In this document: piece by piece, positions 9,601-16,979 of the stretch | How the letters are laid out: the number at the start of each line of letters is the position of its first letter | Position numbering within the stretch: the first letter of the stretch is position 1 | Notes under the pieces: generated by a model | What the model was told of the DNA's origin: nothing | What the model saw: only the letters and a program-made list of their open reading frames with translations | Databases searched by the model: none | Source of the DNA: Sphaerochaeta pleomorpha str. Grapes | Lineage (GTDB): Bacteria > Spirochaetota > Spirochaetia > Sphaerochaetales > Sphaerochaetaceae | Length of the DNA stretch: 64,000 bases | Reading direction: 5' to 3' | Assembly: GCF_000236685.1 (NCBI RefSeq) | Contig: NC_016633.1 | Coordinates: forward strand, 2,914,001-2,978,000 | Position numbers and translations under genes: made by a program

Positions 9601-10286
9601 GTGCCCGCCATGTCCAGGAAAGTGCCAACCTATTTGCCAGAAAACTGGCGGACAGCCAGATTCTGTGTATTCCAGGTGGTTTTTCCGGTGGTGATGAACC
9701 GGATGGATCGGGAAAATTCATTGCTTCCTTTATGCGTAATCCCCAGATTGCAGAGGAAATCACCCGTTTGCTTGAGGTTCGTGATGGACTTGCCTGCGGA
9801 ATATGCAATGGTTTCCAGGCTTTGGTCAAATTGGGTCTGTTGCCATATGGGAAAATCAAGACGCTGGATGCCTCGTGTCCGACTCTTACCTTCAATACGT
9901 TGGCACGCCATCAATCGATGCTGATCAGAACCAGGGTGGCTTCGAATTCATCACCTTGGTTGTCGAACTATAGGGTAGGGGATATCTCGATGCTTCCGAT
10001 TTCCCATGGGGAAGGGCGTTTTGTCTGTGATGCGCAACTGTTTTCAGAGATGGAAAAGAATGGGCAGATCGCTACACAATATGTCGACCAGGCGGGTTTT
10101 GCCACCATGGAGATGCCCCATAACCCAAATGGTTCCATGTACGCGATTGAGGGCATTACTTCCGCTGATGGGAAAGTTTTTGGCCGTATGGCACATAGCG
10201 AACGGTTTGGAAGTCATCTCTATAAGAATACTCCCTATGTTGCTGAAAATGGTATATTTAGGGGCGCGGTAGAGTACTTCTCCTAA
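6621..10286 (+). CDS. purL: PurL, single-chain FGAM synthase
   Basis: Converts FGAR to FGAM using glutamine and ATP. All three functions are in one 1221-residue chain: an N-terminal PurS-like part with a linker (to about 200), two AIR-synthase-like halves (YWSDHCRHTTF near 220, FKNETHNHPTEIEPFGGSAT near 310, GGKDSM near 770), and a C-terminal class I glutaminase with nucleophile Cys in ACGICNGFQAL and His in SHGEGRF. It is shorter than the roughly 1300-residue proteobacterial PurL and resembles the TIGR01857-type enzymes of Firmicutes and spirochaetes. It is the last gene of the operon; a hairpin terminator follows 40 bp after the stop. Confidence 0.97.
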   Translation: MVYRLFVEKKEGFRIQEAALAEDIRTFLGVTGLKDLRVVNRYDVQGIDQNLLERCKQTVFSEVQVDSVYTTLDFAKDAPVFGVEYLPGQFDQRSDSCSQCIQLISGGERPLVKSAKVYILEGEISSDELKTIKQYLINPVESQEVSLEPVGDLHLEMMPPEAVVSIEGFTDLGEEQLFQMVSTFALAMDFEDLKMVQAYFKSVHRNPTETELKVIDTYWSDHCRHTTFLTSLDSIAIEDEQVQQAYQQYLALRKTLGIKKPITLMDLATIGVKALKKAGKLERLDESEEINACSVKINVDHDGVDEPWLLLFKNETHNHPTEIEPFGGSATCIGGAIRDPLSGRAYVYQAMRLSGSANPLAPVEDTLEGKLAQRKIAVTSANGNSSYGNQIGLATGLVDEIYHPGFVAKHLELGAVVGAVPSCQVRREVPSPGDKIILVGGKTGLDGCGGATGSSKSHDLGSLSSCSAEVQKGNAPEERKLQRLMRNGKASLLIKRCNDFGAGGVSVAVGELAEGLEIYLDSIPCKYEGMDGTSLAISESQERMAVVLDAADVKLFCSYAEQENLEATVIATVTEQKHLVMYHGKRRIVDLDRSFLDTNGAEKHASVWVRNPKKKKRPVQQDKNSQLETLMADLNICSKQGLSERFDSTIGGGSVLMPFGGKYQKTPAQVMAAKIPVLEGETSTCSVMTYGYDPYRMEEDPFGGAFDAVVHSVAKLAASGADLTQVYLSFQEYFGRVNADPLRWGLPFSSLLGALKAQLLLQKGAIGGKDSMSGSFTQIDVPPTLVSFAISCSNAGDIISPEFKKSHSRVVLLCAEKEEKLPALFKKVSSLIREKRVLSCYAVGSGGIAEALVKMGFGNRIGFLVETGEDLFSKRYGSFVLELASEEELGVLLGHTCETYRFSGSGFDLRMEALEDLYDNKLEILYPRRAATDTHGTVPTLSFTRGNLAKPSYTCPKPKVLIPVFPGTNCEYDLKRALDSVGAQSEIFVINNASARHVQESANLFARKLADSQILCIPGGFSGGDEPDGSGKFIASFMRNPQIAEEITRLLEVRDGLACGICNGFQALVKLGLLPYGKIKTLDASCPTLTFNTLARHQSMLIRTRVASNSSPWLSNYRVGDISMLPISHGEGRFVCDAQLFSEMEKNGQIATQYVDQAGFATMEMPHNPNGSMYAIEGITSADGKVFGRMAHSERFGSHLYKNTPYVAENGIFRGAVEYFS

Positions 10287-10326
10287 GGGTTATGGAGAGA
10301 TTTGGCCCAAAAAACGAGTAAAATTG

Positions 10327-10362
10327 CCCCTAGTGTGTCAAATTGATACATTGGGGGTTTTT
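10327..10362 (+). terminator. Terminator of the purine operon
   Basis: CCCCTAGTGTGTCAA pairs with TTGATACATTGGGGG through standard and G-T pairs, followed by TTTTT. It ends the purC-purL transcript. Confidence 0.85.
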
Positions 10363-10467
10363 AGTATGCCCGCATTGACTTTGATTTGCTTTTTGGGCAT
10401 GTGCTGTGGGAATATAAAAAATTATAAATGTATTTAAATAAAGGAAATAAAATACGAATATAAAAAG

Positions 10468-10484
10468 TTGGCACGCCTTTTGCA
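10468..10484 (+). promoter_or_regulatory. Sigma-54 promoter of hsp20
   Basis: TTGGCACG-CCTT-TTGCA matches the full -24/-12 consensus recognised by RpoN, including the GG and GC dinucleotides at correct spacing. Transcription would start near 10495, about 55 nt before the hsp20 ATG. The 60 bases upstream are very AT-rich (10410-10467), as expected for a bendable region between an activator site and the promoter. No sigma-70 promoter as good is visible here. Confidence 0.85.
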
Positions 10485-10549
10485 CATAGTATTGCATAAG
10501 CCATTGAGGCTTGGAAAACAAAACCAAAAGAACCTGCGGAGGTAGCAAC

Positions 10550-10981
10550 ATGAAATATTACGTAACGTACAATCATCAGAATCCGGTTTCAAACTTTGAA
10601 TCATTGTTTAACGATATTTGGTCTGACTGGGGCGTAAGCTCTTCCAAAATCCCCCCTGTGGATATCTTCGAGACCAGCAAAGCCTATGTCCTTGAAGCTG
10701 AGCTTGCCGGTTACAAGAAAGATGAGGTCCAGGTAAATGTCGATAAACATGTGCTTCGCCTCACTTCTTCCAAAAAGAGTGAGAAAACCCCTGAAGGGAA
10801 GAAAGCCTTGGTTCGCGAACGGTATTATAAGGAATTCGAACGATCTTTCAGTCTTCCGGAGGATATTGATGAGGAAGCAATCGAAGGTGAATTCGCTGAT
10901 GGTATCTTGACAGTCACACTCCCTAAGAAGGAACTGGTCAAACCAAAACAGATTGAAGTCAAGATTAAGGAAAACGTATAA
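10550..10981 (+). CDS. Hsp20 small heat-shock chaperone
   Basis: ATP-independent holdase of the alpha-crystallin family that keeps unfolding cytosolic proteins soluble. It has 143 residues. The N-terminal arm ends near PPVDIFETSKAYVLEAELAG, the alpha-crystallin domain follows, and the family's A-x-x-x-n-G-V-L/I-like element is present as FADGILTVTLPK. The C-terminal tail has PKQIEVKI in place of a strict I-x-I. The frame is open from 10511, but the ATG at 10550 has GGAGG 8 bp upstream and is the better start. It is monocistronic: sigma-54 promoter upstream, hairpin downstream. Control of a heat-shock gene by sigma-54 is unusual and suggests a response to an activator-sensed signal. Confidence 0.95.
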   Translation: MKYYVTYNHQNPVSNFESLFNDIWSDWGVSSSKIPPVDIFETSKAYVLEAELAGYKKDEVQVNVDKHVLRLTSSKKSEKTPEGKKALVRERYYKEFERSFSLPEDIDEEAIEGEFADGILTVTLPKKELVKPKQIEVKIKENV

Positions 10982-11017
10982 TTTTTCCCAAGTGAATAAT
11001 GAGTAAACCACCCCTTG

Positions 11018-11041
11018 AGGCCTGCAGGAAGCTGCAGGCCT
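11018..11041 (+). terminator. Terminator between hsp20 and the convergent cupin gene
   Basis: AGGCCTGCAG-gaag-CTGCAGGCCT is a perfect 10-bp stem followed by TTTGGTGTTCTT. It lies between two convergent genes and could act for both. Confidence 0.75.
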
Positions 11042-11050
11042 TTGGTGTTC

Positions 11051-11395
11051 TTAGTCAAGGATAATGAGAGCTATGAAGGTCAACGGTTCATCACCTTCGT
11101 TTCGAATTGCATGACTTGCGCCGCCGCCGGTGATGACCAGATCGCCTGCTGAAACTGTTTTCTCACCATCGGCTTCCGTGACAATTCCTTGTCCACCGGT
11201 TATCAGATAGTATTCGGTCTCGTTCACATGGTCATGCTGTCCGATGGAACATCCTTTTTCCAGTTTCAATTCGGAGAAGAGCCTGCAATGGGCAATGGTT
11301 CCCTCATCCATGAGCGAGGTTGCCAGCACCGAACCGTTTCCTCCGCGCATTTTCTCGCGGACACTTGTTACCATTTCATTTTTTTTCTTGATCAT
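11051..11395 (-). CDS. Small cupin protein
   Basis: A single-domain cupin of 114 residues. Metal-binding motif 1 is G(X)5HXH-like in GCSIGQHDHVNETEYYL, and motif 2 is represented by GDLVITGGGASHAI. The product is probably a cytosolic metal-dependent barrel, but substrates of such small cupins (isomerase, sugar epimerase, oxalate-like, or sensory) cannot be read from sequence. The open frame runs to 11407, but GGAGG lies 5 bp before the ATG at 11395, which decides the start. The gene stands alone, convergent with hsp20 and divergent from nfnA. Confidence 0.85.
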   Translation of the reverse strand: MIKKKNEMVTSVREKMRGGNGSVLATSLMDEGTIAHCRLFSELKLEKGCSIGQHDHVNETEYYLITGGQGIVTEADGEKTVSAGDLVITGGGASHAIRNEGDEPLTFIALIILD

Positions 11396-11603
11396 CGGAT
11401 CCTCCATGCGGTAGTTTGCCTTCTTGAAAAGTGTTTGGCAAGCCCCATTCAGTTTGCTTTCAATTACATTAATATGTAAATTCCCACCATATAATACTCG
11501 ACCATGAACATTATGTAGTGTTTTTGAGCTAGAAATCGAGTATTAATCAGTTGTTTGTATTTAAAGAACAGAAGGATATTGTTCTGGTAAAGCGAAAGAA
11601 AGG

Positions 11604-11632
11604 TTTTCACTATTTAAATTATCTTGTATGAT
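11604..11632 (+). promoter_or_regulatory. Probable promoter of nfnAB
   Basis: TTTTCA, 17 bp, TATGAT gives a start near 11640 and a 40-nt leader with a GAGGAG site before nfnA. Just upstream, AGAACA (11565-11570) and TGTTCT (11580-11585) form a short inverted repeat that could be an operator. Confidence 0.5.
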
Positions 11633-11678
11633 ACGGGACAAACTTGCAATAATGTACGGTGCATACCGAGGAGCGTTT

Positions 11679-12527
11679 ATGAACAAAATTCTATCAAAGA
11701 AGAAACTATCCGCCGAAGTTTTCAGAATGGTTATCGAAGCCCCTGAAATTGCAGAAGCCAGAAAACCCGGTCAGTTTATCATCCTTCAGATGGGAGGGGA
11801 TTTCAATGAGAGAATTCCTTTGACCATTGCTGATGCCAATGCAAAGGAAGGTTCCATAACCTTGATTTTTCAAGCGGTTGGAGAAACCACTCATCGGCTT
11901 GCTATGCTTGAAGTCGGGGATGAAATCGAGAATTTGCTTGGTCCCTTGGGAAAGCCCACCGATATCGAGAACTTTGGAAAGGTTGTGTGCGTAGGTGGCG
12001 GTATCGGGGTTGCCCCCCTTCATCCAATTGTACAGGGAATGAAAGCAGCAGGAAACGAAGTCAAGGTAATCATGGGTGCAAGGACTAAGGACTTGATCAT
12101 CATGGAAGAAGAGATGCGTTCCATTGCCGATGAAGTAATCATCTGTACCGACGACGGCTCCTATGGCCAGAAAGCTTTGGTTACCGTACCTTTGAAGGAA
12201 CTCTGTGAGACTTGGAAACCCGACTGTGTCGTCATTATCGGACCTCCTATCATGATGAAATTTGCAGCTTTGACCACCAAGCCATATGGTATCCATACCA
12301 TAGTTTCTCTTAATACCATCATGATTGACGGTACCGGTATGTGTGGTGGTTGCCGGGTAAGCATCGGTGGAAAGACCAAGTTTGTCTGTGTCGATGGCCC
12401 GGAATTCGATGGTCACCTGGTTGATTGGGATAATATGCTTCTACGTCTTGGCACCTATAAGAGCAAAGAACAGGAAGCCCATCATAAGTGTCACATTGGT
12501 CTGCATATTACCGAAGGAGAGGCTTAA
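11679..12527 (+). CDS. nfnA: NfnA, small subunit of NADH-dependent ferredoxin:NADP oxidoreductase
   Basis: 282-residue subunit with an FAD-binding ferredoxin-reductase fold (about 1-95, with the RIPLTIAD flavin segment), an NAD-binding half starting at GGGIGVAPLHPI, and a C-terminal [2Fe-2S] site with cysteines in GMCGGCRVS and KFVCVDGP. In the family it pairs with NfnB to couple NADPH, NADH and reduced ferredoxin by flavin-based electron bifurcation. The older name is sulfide dehydrogenase SudB. The ATG at 11679 is chosen over the frame start at 11628 because GAGGAG precedes it. nfnB starts 3 bp after the stop. In a fermenting anaerobe it would balance NADPH supply. Confidence 0.92.
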   Translation: MNKILSKKKLSAEVFRMVIEAPEIAEARKPGQFIILQMGGDFNERIPLTIADANAKEGSITLIFQAVGETTHRLAMLEVGDEIENLLGPLGKPTDIENFGKVVCVGGGIGVAPLHPIVQGMKAAGNEVKVIMGARTKDLIIMEEEMRSIADEVIICTDDGSYGQKALVTVPLKELCETWKPDCVVIIGPPIMMKFAALTTKPYGIHTIVSLNTIMIDGTGMCGGCRVSIGGKTKFVCVDGPEFDGHLVDWDNMLLRLGTYKSKEQEAHHKCHIGLHITEGEA

Positions 12528-12530
12528 ACC

Positions 12531-14018
12531 ATGCATGTTTCCATTGAAGAACTGGATCTCCAGGCAAAAGAAGTATTGAAAAAGTTTGATAACGTTACTC
12601 TTACGGCAAAGGACCGTGGGCAGATTCCGATGCAGGAAATGCCTACCCAGGATCCTTCGGTCCGTGTTACCAACATGCAGGAAGTTGCCCTCGGGTATAC
12701 TGACAGCCAAGTCAGGGCCGAAGCCCTGAGGTGCCTGCAGTGCAAGAACAAGCCTTGTATCCAGGGTTGTCCCGTCTCCATCGATATTCCTGGCTTTATT
12801 GCTGAAGCTGCAAAGGGTAACTATGAGAAGTCTGTCGATATAATTAAGCAGAGCAGTCTCCTTCCTTCCATCTGTGGGCGTGTATGTCCCCAGGAAAGCC
12901 AGTGCCAGAAGTATTGTACGGTCGGAAAAATATATAAGGATGTCGATCAGTCTGTATCCATTGGCCGTATCGAACGGTTTGTTGCCGATTATGCACGTGA
13001 AAACGGGTGTGAGACAATTCCTCCTGTTGCCCCGGAAACCGGAAAGAAAGTTGCCATTGTAGGAACAGGTCCTGCAGGGATTGCCGCTGCTGCCGATTTA
13101 CGCAGGGAAGGGCACACTGTGGTGATGTTCGAGGCTCTGCATAAAGCTGGTGGAGTTCTTGTCTATGGTATTCCTGAGTTCAGGCTTCCCAAGAAAATTG
13201 TCCAGCATGAGTTGGATAATCTCAAAGAAATGGGTGTTGAGATCAGGCGGAATTACCTGGTTGGCAAGACCAGAAAGATTTCCGACCTTATGGAAAAAGA
13301 CGGTTTCGATGCTGTGTTTGTAGGTTCCGGTGCCGGTCTTCCCAAATTTATGGGTATCGAGGGCGAAAACTATATCGGTGTCTTCTCTGCAAATGAATAC
13401 CTCACCAGAAGCAATCTGATGAAAGCCTATTCAATCGGCGATTCCTTGACTCCTCTTTACGATTCAAAAAAGGTTGCAGTCTTTGGCGGTGGTAACGTCG
13501 CAATGGATGCTGCCCGTACGGCAAAACGGCTTGGCGCCGAAGAGGTTTCCATTGTCTATCGCCGTACTGAATTTGAAATGCCGGCAAGAAAGGAAGAGGT
13601 AGGCCATGCAAAGGAAGAAGGGGTAAACTTCATGTTCCTGCATGCTCCCCTTGAAATTGTTGCCAATGAGCAGGGTAGGGTCAATGGGGTAAAGCTCATC
13701 GCCTGTGAGCTTGGTGAAAGCGATGCCTCCGGCCGTCGTTCTCCCGTGGAAATCCCGGGAAGCGAGAAGTTATATGATTTCGATACAGTTATTGTTGCAA
13801 TCGGTAATGCCAGCAATCCTCTGATCAAGGCAACCACGGATGGCATCGAGGTGGATAGGCGCGGTAATTTCATCGTTAATGAAGATACCTGTGAAACGAC
13901 GCTTCCCGGTGTTTATGCCGGCGGCGATATTGTCCTCGGGGCCGCTACGGTAATTCTTGCCATGGGGCAAGGTCGAAAAGCTGCGAAGGCAATGAATGAA
14001 TATCTCTCTACAAAGTAA
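12531..14018 (+). CDS. nfnB: NfnB, large subunit (GltD-like flavoprotein)
   Basis: 495 residues. The N-terminal Fe-S domain has cysteines in CLQCKNKPCIQGCPV and CGRVCPQESQC that hold two [4Fe-4S] clusters. An FAD-binding Rossmann motif VAIVGTGPAGIAAA is at about residue 170, and an NADPH-binding motif VAVFGGGNVAMDAARTA at about 315. The overall plan matches the glutamate synthase small subunit family. Adjacency to nfnA, with no glutamate synthase large subunit nearby, points to the bifurcating transhydrogenase rather than GltD. The unit ends at a strong hairpin at 14032. Confidence 0.92.
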   Translation: MHVSIEELDLQAKEVLKKFDNVTLTAKDRGQIPMQEMPTQDPSVRVTNMQEVALGYTDSQVRAEALRCLQCKNKPCIQGCPVSIDIPGFIAEAAKGNYEKSVDIIKQSSLLPSICGRVCPQESQCQKYCTVGKIYKDVDQSVSIGRIERFVADYARENGCETIPPVAPETGKKVAIVGTGPAGIAAAADLRREGHTVVMFEALHKAGGVLVYGIPEFRLPKKIVQHELDNLKEMGVEIRRNYLVGKTRKISDLMEKDGFDAVFVGSGAGLPKFMGIEGENYIGVFSANEYLTRSNLMKAYSIGDSLTPLYDSKKVAVFGGGNVAMDAARTAKRLGAEEVSIVYRRTEFEMPARKEEVGHAKEEGVNFMFLHAPLEIVANEQGRVNGVKLIACELGESDASGRRSPVEIPGSEKLYDFDTVIVAIGNASNPLIKATTDGIEVDRRGNFIVNEDTCETTLPGVYAGGDIVLGAATVILAMGQGRKAAKAMNEYLSTK

Positions 14019-14031
14019 TAAATTATATTCA

Positions 14032-14064
14032 CATGGCGCCTGCATTTCCTTTGCAGGCGCCATG
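14032..14064 (+). terminator. Hairpin after nfnAB
   Basis: CATGGCGCCTGCA pairs perfectly with TGCAGGCGCCATG across a 7-nt loop, a 13-bp stem. The T-tract is poor (TCTTG), so it may terminate weakly or stabilise the 3' end. Confidence 0.65.
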
Positions 14065-14066
14065 TC

Positions 14067-14095
14067 TTGAAACACCTTCCATCATTGTGTATAGT
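14067..14095 (+). promoter_or_regulatory. Promoter of PTS IIA gene, predicted leaderless
   Basis: TTGAAA, 17 bp, TATAGT. The GTG start codon at 14103 lies 7 bp after the -10 box, where transcription should begin. No Shine-Dalgarno sequence is present. Confidence 0.6.
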
Positions 14096-14102
14096 TACAC
14101 TC

Positions 14103-14597
14103 GTGATTATTCATAGCGATTGCCAATCGGTAATCTGTCAACTCCAAGAAAACGATAAGAAAAAAGCCATTTTGGAAGTGATAGATTCCTGTTCTATATT
14201 TCAGAGTCTTCCTGATGTTGAACGCTTCAAACGAGGTGTGCTTCGTCGCGAACGCATCGAAACTACCGGTATTGGGCATGGAGTAGCCATTGCACATGGG
14301 AAAATCCTTGGCCTTGACTCGGTGAAGATAGCCTTAGGGCTCAGTACAAAGGGGATAGACTTTGCATCAAAGGATGGGCTACCTGTCCATTTGCTGTTTG
14401 TCATTGCCTCAAGTCCTTCCATCCAGATTGAATATCTCCGCGCTCTCAGTGCAATTTTGCAGAGTGTCCGTACTGAACAGGTACGTGAACATTTGCTCGC
14501 ACTCAAGGATCTTGGTCACGATGAACGTTGTGAGAGATTTTTTTCTATGATGTCGTCGCAGAACTTTGTCTGGCTATGCAAAACCCAGAAAGATTAG
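14103..14597 (+). CDS. Orphan PTS IIA-domain protein (fructose/nitrogen type)
   Basis: 164 residues of the EIIA type 2 fold (PF00359). The phospho-acceptor His is in TGIGHGVAIAHGK, followed by the family segment with DGLPVHLLFVIASS. In the family it accepts phosphate from HPr or NPr. No IIB, IIC, HPr or sigma-54-linked gene lies beside it, so it may be regulatory (PtsN-like) rather than a transporter part; that is an inference. The start is uncertain: TTG at 14067 lies inside the -35 box, so GTG at 14103, just after the -10 box, is preferred. The last 4 bp overlap the convergent folate gene. Confidence 0.8.
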   Translation: MIIHSDCQSVICQLQENDKKKAILEVIDSCSIFQSLPDVERFKRGVLRRERIETTGIGHGVAIAHGKILGLDSVKIALGLSTKGIDFASKDGLPVHLLFVIASSPSIQIEYLRALSAILQSVRTEQVREHLLALKDLGHDERCERFFSMMSSQNFVWLCKTQKD

Positions 14598-15148
14598 TAA
14601 AAAATACCGTTTACGAGGACTTTGTTAACGTTTTTATCAAACTTTTCTACAGGAATATCATCAAAGAATTGGTATCTCCTGCAAATGCCTATGGTCATGA
14701 CCGAAGGATAGCGGTTTAAAAACCTGTCATAATACCCCATCCCTCTTCCCAGCCTTTGTTTGAGTTTGGAAAAAGCCAACGCAGGAACAAGAATGATGGA
14801 ATGCTCATCTGGTTCAATGATGTGTTCGCAGATTGGTTCTGCAATGTTTCTCGATGATCTGACCAGTCCTTTGTTCCAGACTTTTTCTGCAAGGCAGAAT
14901 TCCATAAGCCCTTCATCGAGACATCTGGGAAGGGCCAGTCTTTTTTCTTTGACTGCGATATCTAAAAATTTATTGATATTCACTTCGCTGGGAAGGGGTA
15001 CGAAGGCAAAGACTGAGGTTGCGTTTTTATACTCGTCACAAGCAAGCAAGGCTTCAATGCTTGCATTATCTTCTTCTGAGAAATCATGGTCCTTGTTGTC
15101 GAGTGCTTCTTTTTGAAGCAGTATTCGTAGCTCCTTCTTTGTAACCAT
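14594..15148 (-). CDS. 5-formyltetrahydrofolate cyclo-ligase
   Basis: Salvages 5-formyl-THF to 5,10-methenyl-THF with ATP. It has 184 residues, normal for the family. The N-terminal helix is KKELRILLQKEAL, the phosphate-binding signature is LGRGMGYYDRFL, and VPALAF precedes it. Two ATGs are possible (15154, 15148). The second is exactly 6 nt after a perfect extended -10 (TGCTATAAT) and there is no Shine-Dalgarno site, so a leaderless start at 15148 is preferred. It follows ecfT with almost no gap, so it may also be cotranscribed with ecfA-ecfT. It could support the formyl-folate demand of the purine enzymes. Confidence 0.92.
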   Translation of the reverse strand: MVTKKELRILLQKEALDNKDHDFSEEDNASIEALLACDEYKNATSVFAFVPLPSEVNINKFLDIAVKEKRLALPRCLDEGLMEFCLAEKVWNKGLVRSSRNIAEPICEHIIEPDEHSIILVPALAFSKLKQRLGRGMGYYDRFLNRYPSVMTIGICRRYQFFDDIPVEKFDKNVNKVLVNGIFY

Positions 15149-15154
15149 AGCCAT

Positions 15155-15163
15155 ATTATAGCA
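15155..15163 (-). promoter_or_regulatory. Extended -10 promoter of the formyl-folate cyclo-ligase
   Basis: On the minus strand TGC-TATAAT is a perfect extended -10 element lying over the last codons and stop of ecfT. The -35 is weak (TTGCTT at 19 bp). ATG at 15148 follows after 6 nt. Confidence 0.55.
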
Positions 15164-15863
15164 TGTACCCTGCTATCACAAGCAAGATGGTGGCAACAAG
15201 GAGGATTCCGTCTGGTTTTCCATATCCGAGGGTCTGCCTTTCTCGCCCAGGGTCAAAGGCCCTTGCATCGAGGGCTGAAGCGAGATCCTCGCTGCGGTCC
15301 AACAGCAAGGAAAAAATGCTGCCACCTAAATCCGATAGGGTGCGTATCGGGTTCCCTGTCCTTGCCTGCCGGGACTTTCTGGCAGCCGTTACTTGTTCTG
15401 TCACATCAAAGATGATCGGTACCAAAGAAAGGGTCAGCTCGATGCTGCTTGCAATTTCCCAGCCTTTCACAAAAGGTATCCTTTCCAGGATTGAACCAAG
15501 GGATCGGGCAAGGTCGTCAGGGGCAGTGGAGTCTGCGAGCAACATGCCAGATAGTATGATTGCAAAAAAACGTACGCATGCTGCTGCGGCCTGTTGTGCG
15601 TCATGGGTAGAAAAAAAAGTGGTCAGGGCTATGAGCAATGCCATGAAACCGAAGAATTTCAGCTCCCTTCCATAGGAGCGTACTGGTAACCTTTGCAGTA
15701 AGGCAAGCAGGATGAGGGGAGTGAGCAGGACAAGGGCGGTAATCAGGGGGGCTTTCACGAGTGGGAAACAGAGGGCGATGACGCAGCCGAACTTTGTTAC
15801 CGGGTTGCTTGCATTGAGGAAGCTCTTTCTGTCCCGGAAATGGAAGATCATTGCTTCAGCCAT
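15156..15863 (-). CDS. ecfT: EcfT, transmembrane subunit of an ECF vitamin/metal transporter
   Basis: 235-residue CbiQ/EcfT-family membrane protein. Hydrophobic segments lie at about 22-58, 68-85, 90-108 and near the C-terminus. The two coupling motifs that touch the ATPases are visible as AARKSRQAR and SALDARAF. It relays ATP hydrolysis to a substrate-binding S component. GAGGAG precedes the ATG at 15863, so that start is kept although it overlaps ecfA by 16 bp; a second ATG at 15851 would give an ATGA overlap. No S component or second ATPase is nearby, so the substrate is unknown. Confidence 0.88.
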   Translation of the reverse strand: MAEAMIFHFRDRKSFLNASNPVTKFGCVIALCFPLVKAPLITALVLLTPLILLALLQRLPVRSYGRELKFFGFMALLIALTTFFSTHDAQQAAAACVRFFAIILSGMLLADSTAPDDLARSLGSILERIPFVKGWEIASSIELTLSLVPIIFDVTEQVTAARKSRQARTGNPIRTLSDLGGSIFSLLLDRSEDLASALDARAFDPGRERQTLGYGKPDGILLVATILLVIAGYML

Positions 15864-16609
15864 GTAAGCTCCTCGATTTTGGCCTGCAAAGGAACGTATA
15901 CCCCATGCTCAGGCAAGAGCGGAAGGATATCGATTGCTTTACCGTCTGCAATCACGCTTCCTTTTTCCAGGAGTATGGTTTGGTCTGTGTATGCAAGGAT
16001 TTTCTCCACTTCATGGCTGACTAGAATGATGGTATGCCCTGCCTCATGCAGTTTGAGGAGGGTCTTTATAACCTGGAGGACCGACGGATAGTCAAGGTTG
16101 GCAAACGGTTCATCCATGATGAGAAGCTTTGGGTCCATGACCAGGACCCCGGCAATAGACAGGCGGCGTTTCTCACCACCGCTGAGTGTCCGGGGTCTTT
16201 GCTTGAACTGCTCTTTCAGTCCCATGAGGGTTCCGACTTCCTCGAGTCGTCTCATTTGTTCTTCTTGGGGGAGGCGAAGGTTCTCTACACCGAAGAGAAT
16301 ATCTCTCTCCACTGTCTGGCCGACGATTTGGCTATCTGCATCCTGGAAGACGAGACCGATTGAATCCAAGCGCTTTTTTGGGGCTCTGGTGACGTCCTGT
16401 CCCTCGATAGTAACTGTTCCCTCCGTTGGTTTGAGCAGGCCTTTTACACATTTGAGCAAAAGGCTCTTTCCGGAACCGTTTGGACCGGTAAGCAAAACGA
16501 AGGCTCCTTTCTCGATGGAGAAGGAGATGTTCTTGAGAATCGGTTTGTTTTTTTCAAACCCAAAACTAAGATTGTGTACCTGCAATATAGGCTCTTGTTG
16601 TTGTGTCAT
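15848..16609 (-). CDS. ecfA: EcfA, ATPase of an ECF transporter
   Basis: ABC ATPase of 253 residues from the preferred start MTQQQEPILQVHNLSF. Walker A is GPNGSGKSLLLKC, the Q loop is LVFQDADSQIVGQTV (the Q-x-x-x typical of ECF ATPases), the signature LSGGEKRRLSIAGVL, Walker B LLIMDEPFANLD and the switch His LVSHE. It energises EcfT. The frame is open further upstream (to 16657), but a TTGTTC-17-TACAGT promoter lies inside that extension and no Shine-Dalgarno site precedes either candidate. Only one ATPase gene is present, so it may act as a homodimer, as BioM does. Confidence 0.88.
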   Translation of the reverse strand: MTQQQEPILQVHNLSFGFEKNKPILKNISFSIEKGAFVLLTGPNGSGKSLLLKCVKGLLKPTEGTVTIEGQDVTRAPKKRLDSIGLVFQDADSQIVGQTVERDILFGVENLRLPQEEQMRRLEEVGTLMGLKEQFKQRPRTLSGGEKRRLSIAGVLVMDPKLLIMDEPFANLDYPSVLQVIKTLLKLHEAGHTIILVSHEVEKILAYTDQTILLEKGSVIADGKAIDILPLLPEHGVYVPLQAKIEELTWLKQ

Positions 16610-16619
16610 GTTCAAATTG

Positions 16620-16648
16620 ACTGTACCAGATGTACCTTCTTTGAACAA
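16620..16648 (-). promoter_or_regulatory. Possible promoter of ecfA-ecfT
   Basis: On the minus strand TTGTTC, 17 bp, TACAGT, then 10 nt to the ATG at 16609. If used, the leader is 0-4 nt. The -35 is only a partial match. Confidence 0.4.
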
Positions 16649-16979
16649 GATAAACAAAAGGGTGCAGGTGCAAAAGGAAAACGCTAGAGTCGATCTGGGC
16701 AGAATACAGGAACAAGTTCTCCCAGTCCATCGAATGTCTGGTAGAAAGACTTGAGGATTCGCTGTAGTCCTGTGACTGATTTATGGGATATGAGGTAACA
16801 GCCAGCATAAAAGGTGTTATATAAAAACAGCGACGCTAGCAAATAACAACGACTGAGAAACGAGGCATGAAAAATTGAGAAACTGTCAAAACCTTTGATT
16901 TTTAGACTGCAAACTATACTTGACTCAGCTATATATGTTGGAAAAATTATTTATTAGCAATTTGAATCAGCCGAAAGAA
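16649..16979. other. Intergenic gap, no gene seen
   Basis: 330 bases between the ECF operon and the kinase gene. Short frames here show no recognisable protein or Shine-Dalgarno site. The sequence becomes markedly more AT-rich after about 16820, marking the edge of the sugar island. Confidence 0.6.
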
